Source of the DNA: Pyrinomonadaceae bacterium
GTDB taxonomy: Bacteria; Acidobacteriota; Blastocatellia; Pyrinomonadales; Pyrinomonadaceae
Direction of reading: 5' to 3'
NCBI GenBank assembly: GCA_036277115.1
Contig: DASUNM010000027.1
Coordinates: forward strand, 744,001-808,000
Length of the DNA stretch: 64,000 nt
Below the pieces are notes generated by a model. The model saw only the letters and a list, made by a program, of their open reading frames with translations. It did not search any database and was not told the DNA's origin. Both the position numbers and the translations under genes were made by a program. Numbering within the stretch: the stretch's first letter is position 1; every line of letters begins with the position of its first letter. Of the stretch, positions 45,547-52,892 are shown in pieces.

Positions 45547-45610
45547 TGGCACAGACTTCAGTCGGTGATGCGATTACCGTGTCAGGATTAACAGACTAAA
45601 GTCTGTGCCA
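45547..45610. repeat. Inverted repeat with TGGCACAGACTTCAGTC arms
   Basis: The 17-bp arms (45547-45563 and 45594-45610) differ at one base. They belong to the same family as the 33335-33395 element. Confidence 0.87.
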
Positions 45611-45620
45611 GGAAAATAAG

Positions 45621-45652
45621 AAGGCGGCCAGACCGTTTGGCCTTGCCGCCTT
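45621..45652 (-). terminator. Terminator of the fasciclin gene
   Basis: An 8-bp stem AAGGCGGC/GCCGCCTT is followed on the minus strand by CTTATTTTCC. It makes separate transcription of the globin gene likely. Confidence 0.82.
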
Positions 45653-45681
45653 GATAGTTTTCAAACCGGATGTTCGGAACG

Positions 45682-46245
45682 TTAATTCGTCAGCAGCACT
45701 GCGTTGACCACGTGTATCACCCCGTTGGACTGATAGACGTTCGCGGTGGTGACGGTCGATGTGCCGCCTTTTGCATCACGCAGGACGATGTTATCACCAT
45801 CCATCATCGCCCAGAGAGTGCCACCGCTCACAGTTTTTAACGACGCCTTGCCGCCACCCTTCTTGATGAGCTTTGCCAAAGCTTTCGAATCGTACTTGCC
45901 GGCCAGCACGTGGTACGTCAGAACTTTGGTCAGCATCGACTTGTTCTCAGGCTTGAGCAGCGTGTCCACTGTTCCGGCGGGTAGCTGATCAAAAGCTGCG
46001 TTGGTTGGCGCAAAGACCGTGAATGGTCCCGCGCTATTAAGCGTATCGACCAGTCCCGCGGCCTTCACGGCGGCGACCAGGGTGGTATGATCTGCGGAAT
46101 TTACGGCGTTGGCAACGATTGTCTTGCTCGGATACATTGCCGCACCGCCCACCATTGGGTTCTCTTTCATCATCTGCGCGGAAGCGTTTGCGCTCACCAG
46201 CGCAATTCCCGCAACTGCAAACAGAATGGCGTAAAGCCTTTTCAT
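45682..46245 (-). CDS. Secreted fasciclin-domain protein
   Basis: 187 aa; GAGGAGA lies 9 bases upstream of the ATG. A signal peptide (LYAILFAVAGIALVSANASA) is followed by one FAS1 domain: AGPFTVFAPTNAAFDQLP, LTKVLTYHVLAGKYDS and VIHVVNAVLL are the H1, YH and H2 motifs. It is about the same size as mycobacterial MPT70. It is the next gene after the anti-sigma factor on the same strand, and a candidate ECF promoter lies in between. Confidence 0.94.
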   Translation of the reverse strand: MKRLYAILFAVAGIALVSANASAQMMKENPMVGGAAMYPSKTIVANAVNSADHTTLVAAVKAAGLVDTLNSAGPFTVFAPTNAAFDQLPAGTVDTLLKPENKSMLTKVLTYHVLAGKYDSKALAKLIKKGGGKASLKTVSGGTLWAMMDGDNIVLRDAKGGTSTVTTANVYQSNGVIHVVNAVLLTN

Positions 46246-46293
46246 TTTTTTGGTCTCCTCATTTTTGACTTCGAATTTGAAACTTCTGAAGGC

Positions 46294-46322
46294 TATACGG
46301 GAGTGCGGGACGGATCGGATTT
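46294..46322 (-). promoter_or_regulatory. Candidate ECF sigma promoter before the fasciclin gene
   Basis: On the minus strand AAATCC (46322-46317) is followed by a 17-base spacer and CGTATA (46299-46294). This resembles SigK-type promoters (CCATCC and CGAAT-like boxes). The start of transcription would be about 40 bases before the ATG. Confidence 0.4.
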
Positions 46323-46344
46323 AGAGGCCGCATCAATTCTAGGG

Positions 46345-46488
46345 ATGAGGTCAGTACCGGGAGCGGTAGCGACCGGGTAGCAGATCTGATCAACGTGGGC
46401 TGAGGCTACTCGCGCACCCGGTCGCAACCACCACCTCCCGCGGGCTGCCCGCGCGGGGACCCCGGTCCTCTCCCGGTACCGACCTCAT
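46345..46488. repeat. 144-bp terminal-inverted-repeat element
   Basis: The 22-bp ends (ATGAGGTCAGTACCGGGAGC.. and its complement, ending in CCTCAT) differ at two bases. Inside is a GC-rich core with its own palindrome (CCCGCGGGCTGCCCGCGCGGG). A close relative is at 51801-51943. It sits between the anti-sigma and fasciclin genes. Confidence 0.88.
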
Positions 46489-46493
46489 AACGT

Positions 46494-47327
46494 TTATGAA
46501 GCGGGGCTGGCGAGATAAATTGGGCCGGTGGGACTGGCTGATCCCTTCTCGGGCTCGAGGGTGATTGCTACGACCGCATTCTCCATTGCTTCTGCGGGCA
46601 TTTGATCCATCATCATCGCCTTGCCCGCGGCATCGACGGTGAAAGTCTTGCCGGGCATTGGTGACTGACCTTTGGGAATGAACCAAACTTCATAGGCCAT
46701 CCCCGCCGGGGCCATCGGCAGTCCCTCAGTCAGAAGCATGCCGCGGCCAGTTTTCTGATCGTAAATAAAAGTTGCGCGCGCGGCTTGTGCGGTTGGCGTT
46801 CCCGCCAAATCCATCGTCTTCATGCCGGGGGAACGAAGGAACTCGAGCGCTTCCCGCTGACGCGCAAGTGCTTCGCGTTCACGACTAAGGTCACTGTTCT
46901 GCTGATTGAGTTGCTGCGCAAGCCGCGCGACTTCCTGCCGCGATTGAGTATCGCGCCGCCAGAGCACGCCAACGCCGATCAGCAAAGCCACGAAAGCAAT
47001 CACCGCCGCCAGCCTTAAAAGATTTGGCCAGGGACTCGACGGTACGCGTGGTCTAAACTCTACTACCGATGCGGAAGGTTCATTGGAAGACTGGCGACTG
47101 CGGCCCTCGCTGCGCACTTGGTTCAGAATACGCTCACGAACTTGAGCCCGCGGCTCGGCGCCCGTCGTCGCGTGCGCCAGCAAACCCGCCGCGTCGCGCA
47201 TCTCCGCCAACTCGGCGCGACATTCGGAACAAGCCTCGAGGTGTTCTTCGAGCTGGCGCCGGTCCGGAGCGTCCAACGCATCCAGCGCATACACGGTCAG
47301 CAACTCTTCGTATTCCTGATGTGCCAT
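46494..47327 (-). CDS. RskA-like anti-sigma factor
   Basis: 277 aa. An N-terminal zinc-binding anti-sigma part has H29-x3-C33-x2-C36 (HLEACSEC). One membrane helix lies near residues 103-123 (LLRLAAVIAFVALLIGVGV). The C-terminal outer domain has AYEVWFIPKGQSPMPGKTF and VVAITLEPEKGS, as in RskA (anti-sigma-K). The gene follows the sigma gene after 3 bases. It probably holds the sigma factor at the membrane until a signal triggers its release. Confidence 0.92.
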   Translation of the reverse strand: MAHQEYEELLTVYALDALDAPDRRQLEEHLEACSECRAELAEMRDAAGLLAHATTGAEPRAQVRERILNQVRSEGRSRQSSNEPSASVVEFRPRVPSSPWPNLLRLAAVIAFVALLIGVGVLWRRDTQSRQEVARLAQQLNQQNSDLSREREALARQREALEFLRSPGMKTMDLAGTPTAQAARATFIYDQKTGRGMLLTEGLPMAPAGMAYEVWFIPKGQSPMPGKTFTVDAAGKAMMMDQMPAEAMENAVVAITLEPEKGSASPTGPIYLASPAS

Positions 47328-47330
47328 CTC

Positions 47331-47903
47331 TTAAAGTCCGCGCGAATCCTGCCGCAGAACTTCCCGTAATTTCATTAGTCCGGCCCGCATCCGGGTCTTT
47401 ACGGTGCCCAAAGGATCGCCGAGCCGGGCGGCAATTTCACTTTGAGTGAGACCCTCAAAGTAAGCCAGAAAAAGCGTTCGTTTTTGCTCTTCAGGTAATT
47501 CCGACAGAGCTTGCCGCACAATCTTCCCTTGCTCTGATTTGACTGCTTCTTCGGCAGCGTCACCAGCCTGGTCATGTGCCGAATGCGCTATGACTTCTTC
47601 AGCTGTTCGGGCCCGGCTACTCAGAGCACGCAGACGATCCAGGGCGCGACTGCGCGCGATGGTCACCAGCCAGGTAAAGACCCGTCCGCGCCCGGCGTCA
47701 AAGTCCGCAGCCCGCCGCCAAACCTGCAAAAACGTCTCTTGAAGCACGTCCTCCGCCTCTTGGCGGTCATGTACTATACGTAGGATTAGGCCAAAGAGGA
47801 TTAGCCTGTAACGATCATAAATCACCGCCAACGCTTGTTCATCGCCGCGTGAGATTGCGCCGAGCAGTTCGTTGTCGGAAATCTCTGATGGCTGGGCGTG
47901 CAA
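47331..47903 (-). CDS. ECF sigma factor, SigK-like
   Basis: 190 aa, starting at TTG (no ATG is near the conserved start). Region 2 contains YDRYRLILFGLILRI and QEAEDVLQETFLQVWRRA; region 4 has LSELPEEQKRTLFLAYFEG and LTQSEIAARLGDPLGTVKTR. This is the SigK/ECF19-type layout. It is transcribed with the anti-sigma factor downstream and the VWFA protein upstream (18 bases). It is probably membrane-released to drive a small regulon including the fasciclin gene. Confidence 0.92.
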   Translation of the reverse strand: MHAQPSEISDNELLGAISRGDEQALAVIYDRYRLILFGLILRIVHDRQEAEDVLQETFLQVWRRAADFDAGRGRVFTWLVTIARSRALDRLRALSSRARTAEEVIAHSAHDQAGDAAEEAVKSEQGKIVRQALSELPEEQKRTLFLAYFEGLTQSEIAARLGDPLGTVKTRMRAGLMKLREVLRQDSRGL

Positions 47904-47920
47904 GGACTGGGACCCCGGTC

Positions 47921-49756
47921 TTATTGCTTTGGCGCTGAAATAGCCGGACTCAATCTCACCGATGCGCCTTCGCGGTTCGTCCGCACACGTAAACGCCGGT
48001 TAGTCGCGCTCGCTTCCGACGAATATGTGATCGTGTAGGCTGTGCGCAGCTGGGCAACCACGTCGTCATACGCTTTCTGCAATTCTTCGAGACGCTTGAT
48101 CGAGTAGAACACACCGCCCGAAACGTCCGCGAGCTTCTGTCCTTCCTCCGCGGCGCGCGTGGTAATCGTTAAATAACGCGTTCGCATCGGATCGACGGTG
48201 ATGGTCGGTTTCGGCACGCTCCCTTCCGGGATCAGACCCGACGGCACGTAGAGCGGATAGATCAGCGCGCCCGATTCAATCGTCGCTTCGAGGATCGCAG
48301 GGAAGGGCACGAAAGATCTGTTGTCATCGCCGTCGGAGAGAATGACGATCGCGGTACGCTCGCCGCGCAGAGGTTTCAGCGTGTGAACCAGCGAATACCC
48401 AAGCGCGTCGTAAAGCGAGGTTGCCCCGCCGGCATCGAAATCGTCGAGCTTCTTCGACAGCAGGCTCCGGTCCGTCGTGAAATCCGAAATTATCTGGATA
48501 TCGTCGCGGAAGCCGATGATCGCGATCCGATCCTGGGGACTGGCGGTGTGCAGAAAGTCGCGCGCGGCTTTGCGAATGAAATCGATCCGTTCTTCGACGC
48601 TGCCGGAAACATCCAGCAGAAGGATCAGGTTGAAGGGCTCAGTCGCCGGCGTGACGTCGACGACTTTTCGTTCCGCACCGCCTTCCGTAATCGTAAAGTC
48701 ACTTGTGCGCAGGCCGGCGATCGCGCGTCCGTTCCGATCCGTGACGCTTGCAGTTACCCGCACGAGTTGCGGCGCTACGCGGGTCGCGACGTCGCCGGGC
48801 GGACGCATGGTGACCAGCGCTGGTTCTTCGCGCGGCGGCGGTAACGTGCTGGCGTAATCGCCGAACAGGCGCGGGCTGACTTTGCGAATGGCGTCGATCA
48901 AAGGGCCGTCACCGCTGCGCACGATGGCTCGCGCGGCTTCGGTTAAGGGACGCTCGCGCAGATCGTTGGGTGCCATGCTCGGATCGACGTTGAGCAGGAT
49001 CACGCCGCGCTGCGTCGTCAGGTTTAGCTGCACGAGCTTTTCCTTCGCAGCCTTCTTTTCGTCGTCCGGTTTTTTTCCGTTCCCGTCCTCCGAATCGTCC
49101 GGGGGTTGCGTGCTATCGCCGTCAGCTTCCGCCGTGGGGAGTTCTTTCTTTTTGTCTTTGCTTTTCTTCGCACCCGCTCCGAGTTTGCCGGAGATCGAAT
49201 ACGATCCCGCCCGACCTTCTTTAACTTTCGGTAGTTCGACGTCGCTCAGAAAACGCGGCCGGCTTGCCTGCCACAGGAACTTAAACCTCACGTCATCGAG
49301 CGGCACGTCAGCGTGAATTGTGCCGGTGTTCGTGATCACTTCGGCCAGGGCAAGATTGCCGATGACGTCCACCATTCCGCTTTCGCTTTCGATTTTCACG
49401 CGAGTGCGCGCCGGGACGCGCACCGTCAGGTCGATGCGATCCTTCGCCGGCCGTTCGCGCACTGTAATTTCGCCGCCTGAGACACTGACGTCGCGAGGCT
49501 CGATTGGGGCGCCAGGCGAGGTTGCTTGCAGCAGAGGCTTCAGGTCTTCGTCGTCTGAAGCGATGACGGAAACGCGGCCGTTGCGGTTCGTGATTGTCAG
49601 CGTCGATTTGGCGCCAATGTTGAGTTCCTTCTCGTAGGTCTGGGCGTGGGCCGGCTGAACCGCAGGAAACAGCAGCGTCGAGGCGATAACGACTACAAAG
49701 ATGCAGTGGAAAAGCTTTCGCAAAAAGCCGGGAGAAAACACCGGGTGGAAAAACAT
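47921..49756 (-). CDS. Secreted VWFA-domain protein (acidobacterial type)
   Basis: 611 aa. A signal peptide (CIFVVVIASTLLFPAVQPAHA) precedes a beta-rich region. A long Lys/Asp/Glu-rich low-complexity stretch lies near residues 200-245. The VWFA domain begins near residue 375: LLLDVSGSVEE is the MIDAS, with GGATSLYDAL and LSDGDDNRS completing it. This arrangement matches the acidobacterial VWFA-related family. It is the first gene of the block with the sigma factor. A ligand-binding role at the cell surface is plausible. Confidence 0.9.
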   Translation of the reverse strand: MFFHPVFSPGFLRKLFHCIFVVVIASTLLFPAVQPAHAQTYEKELNIGAKSTLTITNRNGRVSVIASDDEDLKPLLQATSPGAPIEPRDVSVSGGEITVRERPAKDRIDLTVRVPARTRVKIESESGMVDVIGNLALAEVITNTGTIHADVPLDDVRFKFLWQASRPRFLSDVELPKVKEGRAGSYSISGKLGAGAKKSKDKKKELPTAEADGDSTQPPDDSEDGNGKKPDDEKKAAKEKLVQLNLTTQRGVILLNVDPSMAPNDLRERPLTEAARAIVRSGDGPLIDAIRKVSPRLFGDYASTLPPPREEPALVTMRPPGDVATRVAPQLVRVTASVTDRNGRAIAGLRTSDFTITEGGAERKVVDVTPATEPFNLILLLDVSGSVEERIDFIRKAARDFLHTASPQDRIAIIGFRDDIQIISDFTTDRSLLSKKLDDFDAGGATSLYDALGYSLVHTLKPLRGERTAIVILSDGDDNRSFVPFPAILEATIESGALIYPLYVPSGLIPEGSVPKPTITVDPMRTRYLTITTRAAEEGQKLADVSGGVFYSIKRLEELQKAYDDVVAQLRTAYTITYSSEASATNRRLRVRTNREGASVRLSPAISAPKQ

Positions 49757-49902
49757 AGCGCCTGATCTTGCCTTTGGATGTACGAACGGTCAAGTGCGTG
49801 GCGCGGGCTTATTCACACCTCGCTTTGGGAATGGGTGTTGCCCAGGATGGAAACGTCTTACTCAGGCAGCTTGAAGTTTCTGCTAGAATTGCGACCCATC
49901 TG

Positions 49903-50208
49903 ATGGTCGTGAAAAGATTTCAATCGTTCTCGGAATTCTGGCCATACTACCTCAACGAGCACAGCAAACCGGTGACGCGCGTGCTGCATGCCGTTGGGTC
50001 GTTCGCCGGCATCGCCCTGCTGATTCTGTTCATTGTGATTGGCAAGTGGTGGCTGTTTCCGTTGGCGTTCGTACCGGGCTATGGTTTCGCCTGGATCGGA
50101 CACTTCTTTGTTGAAAAGAACCGGCCCGCGACCTTCACGTATCCGCTTTGGTCGTTCATGGGTGATTGGAAAATGCTGGCGTTGATGCTCACCGGGAGAT
50201 TGAAATAA
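49903..50208 (+). CDS. DUF962 (Mpo1-like) membrane protein
   Basis: 101 aa from the ATG at 49903; the longer upstream reading has no family match. FWPYYLNEHSKPVTRVLHAVG, GYGFAWIGHFFVEKNRPATF and YPLWSFMGDWKML are the DUF962 pattern, with three hydrophobic stretches. Yeast Mpo1, of the same family, is a 2-hydroxy fatty acid dioxygenase with histidine iron ligands; the conserved H in the EH and GH positions is seen here. The exact substrate is unknown. Confidence 0.9.
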   Translation: MVVKRFQSFSEFWPYYLNEHSKPVTRVLHAVGSFAGIALLILFIVIGKWWLFPLAFVPGYGFAWIGHFFVEKNRPATFTYPLWSFMGDWKMLALMLTGRLK

Positions 50209-50240
50209 GTTGATGGGTCGCATTCGTCCTATAGGGTCAC

Positions 50241-50280
50241 ATAGGACAAATAGGACACATGGGACGAATGGGACGTATGC
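50241..50280 (+). repeat. Degenerate 9-10 bp tandem repeat at the start of nth
   Basis: Units CATAGGACA, AATAGGACA, CATGGGACG and AATGGGACG follow each other. The last ones supply the in-frame ATG codons at 50259, 50268 and 50277. Confidence 0.75.
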
Positions 50281-50948
50281 GAGAATCCAAATCCCAACGC
50301 CAGGCTCGCACGCAGGAAATCATCAAACTTTTAAAACGCGCGCATCCTGACGCGAAGTGCGCGCTCAATCACTCGAACGCATTCGAACTTTTGATCGCGA
50401 CGATTCTTTCCGCCCAGTGCACCGACGAACGCGTCAACATTGTTACCGCCGACCTGTTTCGCAAGTACCGAAAGCCGGAAGACTATCTGAAAGTCCGCGA
50501 CACTGAGCTGCAACAGGACATCAGGACCACGGGGTTCTTTCGGAACAAGACCAAGTCCATTCAGGGCGCGTGCAAAGTGCTGATCGAAGAGTTCGGCGGC
50601 GAAGTGCCGCGAACTATGGAAGAGTTGTTACGCGTTCCGGGGGCGGCGCGTAAAACCTCGAACGTAGTCCTGGGCGTCGCTTACGGGATCGCGGAAGGAG
50701 TCGTAGTTGATACGCACGTGAGCCGGCTATCGCAACGGCTAAAACTCACTCGTCAAAACGATCCGGTCAAGATCGAAAAGGACCTGATGGAGCTGGTGCC
50801 GAAGAAGGATTGGATTATCTTTTCGCACCTGCTGATTTTTCACGGACGCAGAGTTTGCAAGGCACGGCGGCCGCTGTGTGAAGAGTGTGTCGTGGAAAGG
50901 CTTTGTCCGTCATCGATGCTAAAGACTGGAAAATTACCCGCTGTTTAG
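50259..50948 (+). CDS. nth: Endonuclease III (DNA glycosylase/AP lyase)
   Basis: 229 aa at most; the first seven residues (MGRMGRM) come from a tandem repeat and the real start may be 50277. LIATILSAQCTDERV, the helix-hairpin-helix VPGAARKTSNVVL with catalytic Lys132, VVDTHVSR with Asp151, and C-x6-C-x2-C-x5-C (CKARRPLCEECVVERLC) for the 4Fe-4S cluster are all present. It removes oxidised pyrimidines and cleaves the abasic site. The hairpin reads GAA where most homologues have GVG, a small difference. Confidence 0.95.
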   Translation: MGRMGRMRESKSQRQARTQEIIKLLKRAHPDAKCALNHSNAFELLIATILSAQCTDERVNIVTADLFRKYRKPEDYLKVRDTELQQDIRTTGFFRNKTKSIQGACKVLIEEFGGEVPRTMEELLRVPGAARKTSNVVLGVAYGIAEGVVVDTHVSRLSQRLKLTRQNDPVKIEKDLMELVPKKDWIIFSHLLIFHGRRVCKARRPLCEECVVERLCPSSMLKTGKLPAV

Positions 50949-50969
50949 AGGCGGGCTACCGCCCGCCTC
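50943..50969. repeat. Short palindrome (GCGGGCTACCGCCCGC)
   Basis: GTTTAGAGGCGGGCTACCGC and its continuation form one hairpin that overlaps the stop codon of nth. A double version is at 52831-52884. Confidence 0.75.
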
Positions 50970-51018
50970 CCCAAAGCCACGCAAAGGAAAACAGGAGAGT
51001 CTGAGGCATAATCGACGC

Positions 51019-51801
51019 GTGCCCGAAACAGAGATCCCATTCACAGAGAGCGGCAAAGGCATCGCGGTAGTTTTGCTGCATGGCTATCCGTTCGACAAAT
51101 CGATGTGGAGCGCGCAGCTTCACGCGATCGCAGACGCAGGCTTTCGCGCGATTGCACCTGATCTACGAGGACTAGGGGAGAACAAATCATCCGGTGAAGT
51201 CGCTTCGATGGATGACATGGCGCGCGATGTTGCGGCGTTGCTCAATCAGCTGGAGGTGGAGCAAGCCGTCATCTGCGGACTTTCGATGGGCGGCTACGTT
51301 GCGTTCGAATTCATGCAACTGTTTCCGGCGCGCGTCCTTGGCTTAGTCCTCGCCGGAACACGCGCCCCAGCCGACAACGATCAGGAGAAAGCGGGACGCG
51401 AGCAGCAGGTGCAGACGATGCTGCGCTCGGGGATGGTGCCGATTAGTATTGCTACATTACCGAAACTGCTCGCGCCGCGGACACTCGCCGAGAAGCCGGA
51501 CGTCGTTAAGCGTGTTCGCGCAATGATCACGACATCTGATCCAAAAGGCGCCGCCGCGGCCCAAAGAGGGATGGCTGCGCGACGCGATTACACGGACGAC
51601 CTGGGGAAGATTAATGTGCCGACGCTAATCATCGTCGGCCGTGAAGACTCGATCCGGCCAATCGCGGACGCGGAATTAATGCATCGGGGCATTCGCAACT
51701 CGCGTCTCGAAATCATCGAAGACGCAGCACACATGACGAACATGGAACAACCGGAGGTTTTCGATGAGGCGTTACTGACGTTTTTGAAGGAATTGACGTA
51801 A
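51019..51801 (+). CDS. Alpha/beta-fold hydrolase
   Basis: 260 aa, starting at GTG. VLLHGYPFDKSMW forms the oxyanion region, GLSMGGYVAFE holds the nucleophile Ser near residue 94, VGREDSIRP the Asp and EDAAHMTNMEQP the His of the triad. The family contains lactonases, esterases and dehalogenases; the substrate cannot be told. The stop codon is at the left end of a repeat element. Confidence 0.9.
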   Translation: MPETEIPFTESGKGIAVVLLHGYPFDKSMWSAQLHAIADAGFRAIAPDLRGLGENKSSGEVASMDDMARDVAALLNQLEVEQAVICGLSMGGYVAFEFMQLFPARVLGLVLAGTRAPADNDQEKAGREQQVQTMLRSGMVPISIATLPKLLAPRTLAEKPDVVKRVRAMITTSDPKGAAAAQRGMAARRDYTDDLGKINVPTLIIVGREDSIRPIADAELMHRGIRNSRLEIIEDAAHMTNMEQPEVFDEALLTFLKELT

Positions 51802-51943
51802 TGAAGTCAGTACCGGGAGCGGTAGCGACCAGGTCTCAACTAAGTCGAGATCGAGCTGGCCGCAACTGTACCCCGGTCGCAACCACCACCTCCCGCGGGC
51901 TGCCCGCGCGGGGACCCCGGTCCGCTTCCGGTACTGACCTCAT
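51801..51943. repeat. 143-bp terminal-inverted-repeat element
   Basis: The ends (51801-51822 and 51922-51943) are complements with two mismatches. It is the close relative of 46345-46488. It fits between the stop of the hydrolase and the start of the thioesterase, overlapping the last base of the stop codon. Confidence 0.88.
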
Positions 51944-51946
51944 GTC

Positions 51947-52405
51947 ATGGACTCAATGAATCAATTTACGAAATTCACGATCGAGGAACGCGTCCGGTGG
52001 GGTGACGTTGATGCCGCGGGAATTATTTTCTACGGCTCGTACATTCGTTTCTTTGAAATAGCCGAGACGGAATTATTTCGCGCCGTCGGCCTTCCCTACG
52101 GCAAAGTTTTCGAAGAACTAAACATTTGGCTGCCGCGCGTGCATTTAGAGTGCGACTTTCATCGCGCGGCGCAGATGGATGACCTGCTCGAAGTCAGCGT
52201 TTACGTGGCCCGGATAGGCAAGAGTTCGCTGCGTTTGAATTTCGAAGTGCGGAAGAGGAATGAAGCCGGCGCAATCGAAGAGAAGCTGATGGCTACCGCG
52301 CATTTTGTGCTTGTCTCAACCGATCGCGAGAACCTGAAACCCCTCCCCGTTCCGGACGAGCTGCGTCGCGCGCTCGAGCCCTACACGTCAGAACCGCGTG
52401 CGTAA
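51947..52405 (+). CDS. Acyl-CoA thioesterase, 4HBT hot-dog fold
   Basis: 152 aa. EERVRWGDVDAAGIIFYGSYIR is split by the catalytic Asp region of 4-hydroxybenzoyl-CoA thioesterase-like enzymes, and FFEIAETELFRAVGLPY follows. It hydrolyses an acyl-CoA. The start ATG (51947) lies 4 bases after a repeat element; an ATG at 51956 is also possible. The ribosome site is weak, so the repeat may have altered the original leader. Confidence 0.9.
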   Translation: MDSMNQFTKFTIEERVRWGDVDAAGIIFYGSYIRFFEIAETELFRAVGLPYGKVFEELNIWLPRVHLECDFHRAAQMDDLLEVSVYVARIGKSSLRLNFEVRKRNEAGAIEEKLMATAHFVLVSTDRENLKPLPVPDELRRALEPYTSEPRA

Positions 52406-52429
52406 GCGCGCGTCACTCAAACCTACCCG

Positions 52430-52819
52430 CTACCGTGGGTGGGACCGATCACTCTCCGGCATCGGAAGCCCCTCGATCAGATGATCCATCCCCAGCCAAA
52501 GGGCCCAAGCGTGATGGTAAAACGCGAGGGGAAAGCCGACGGCCATCACAAATAGAATCGTCAGCATTATTTGATCACCAACCCTGGCCAGCAGTAGGAC
52601 GAAATACGTCACGAGAATAAACACCTCGGTGGCGACCACATTGGCCATGATCGCGCCGACAAAAAAACCCTCCTCGCGTTTGAAGAGCGCGCCGCATACG
52701 TCGCATCGATGTTTTACGTGGAAAGGCCGCTGCACGAGCGAGGCACGGCCGCACACCGGGCATTGCAGTTTGAGACAACGCGATAGTGTTGTGAGGATGG
52801 TGTGGGCGTTACGTTTCAT
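52430..52819 (-). CDS. DUF983 membrane protein
   Basis: 129 aa from the ATG at 52819; a longer reading overlaps a peptidase gene and is rejected. LQCPVCGRASLVQRPF and HRCDVCGALFKREEGFF form a four-cysteine zinc-binding start, followed by two membrane helices (ANVVATEVFILVTYFVLLL, ILFVMAVGFPLAFYHHAW). The family has no firm function. A GGTTTAGAGTCGGGCTACTG repeat lies just upstream. Confidence 0.88.
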   Translation of the reverse strand: MKRNAHTILTTLSRCLKLQCPVCGRASLVQRPFHVKHRCDVCGALFKREEGFFVGAIMANVVATEVFILVTYFVLLLARVGDQIMLTILFVMAVGFPLAFYHHAWALWLGMDHLIEGLPMPESDRSHPR

Positions 52820-52830
52820 CAAAATCAATC

Positions 52831-52884
52831 GGTTTAGAGTCGGGCTACTGCCCGACTGAGCGGGCGGTAGCCCGCTCCTAAACC
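52831..52884. repeat. Double-hairpin repeat (GGTTTAGAGTCGGGCTACTG)
   Basis: Two hairpins, GTCGGGCTACTGCCCGAC and GCGGGCGGTAGCCCGC, are joined and flanked by the complementary ends GGTTTA and TAAACC. Confidence 0.83.
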
Positions 52885-52892
52885 CTGGGATC

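Noticed and set aside
49768-49902. 45-residue N-terminal extension of the DUF962 protein
   Set aside because: It has no similarity to the family, and the ATG at 49903 gives the normal length.
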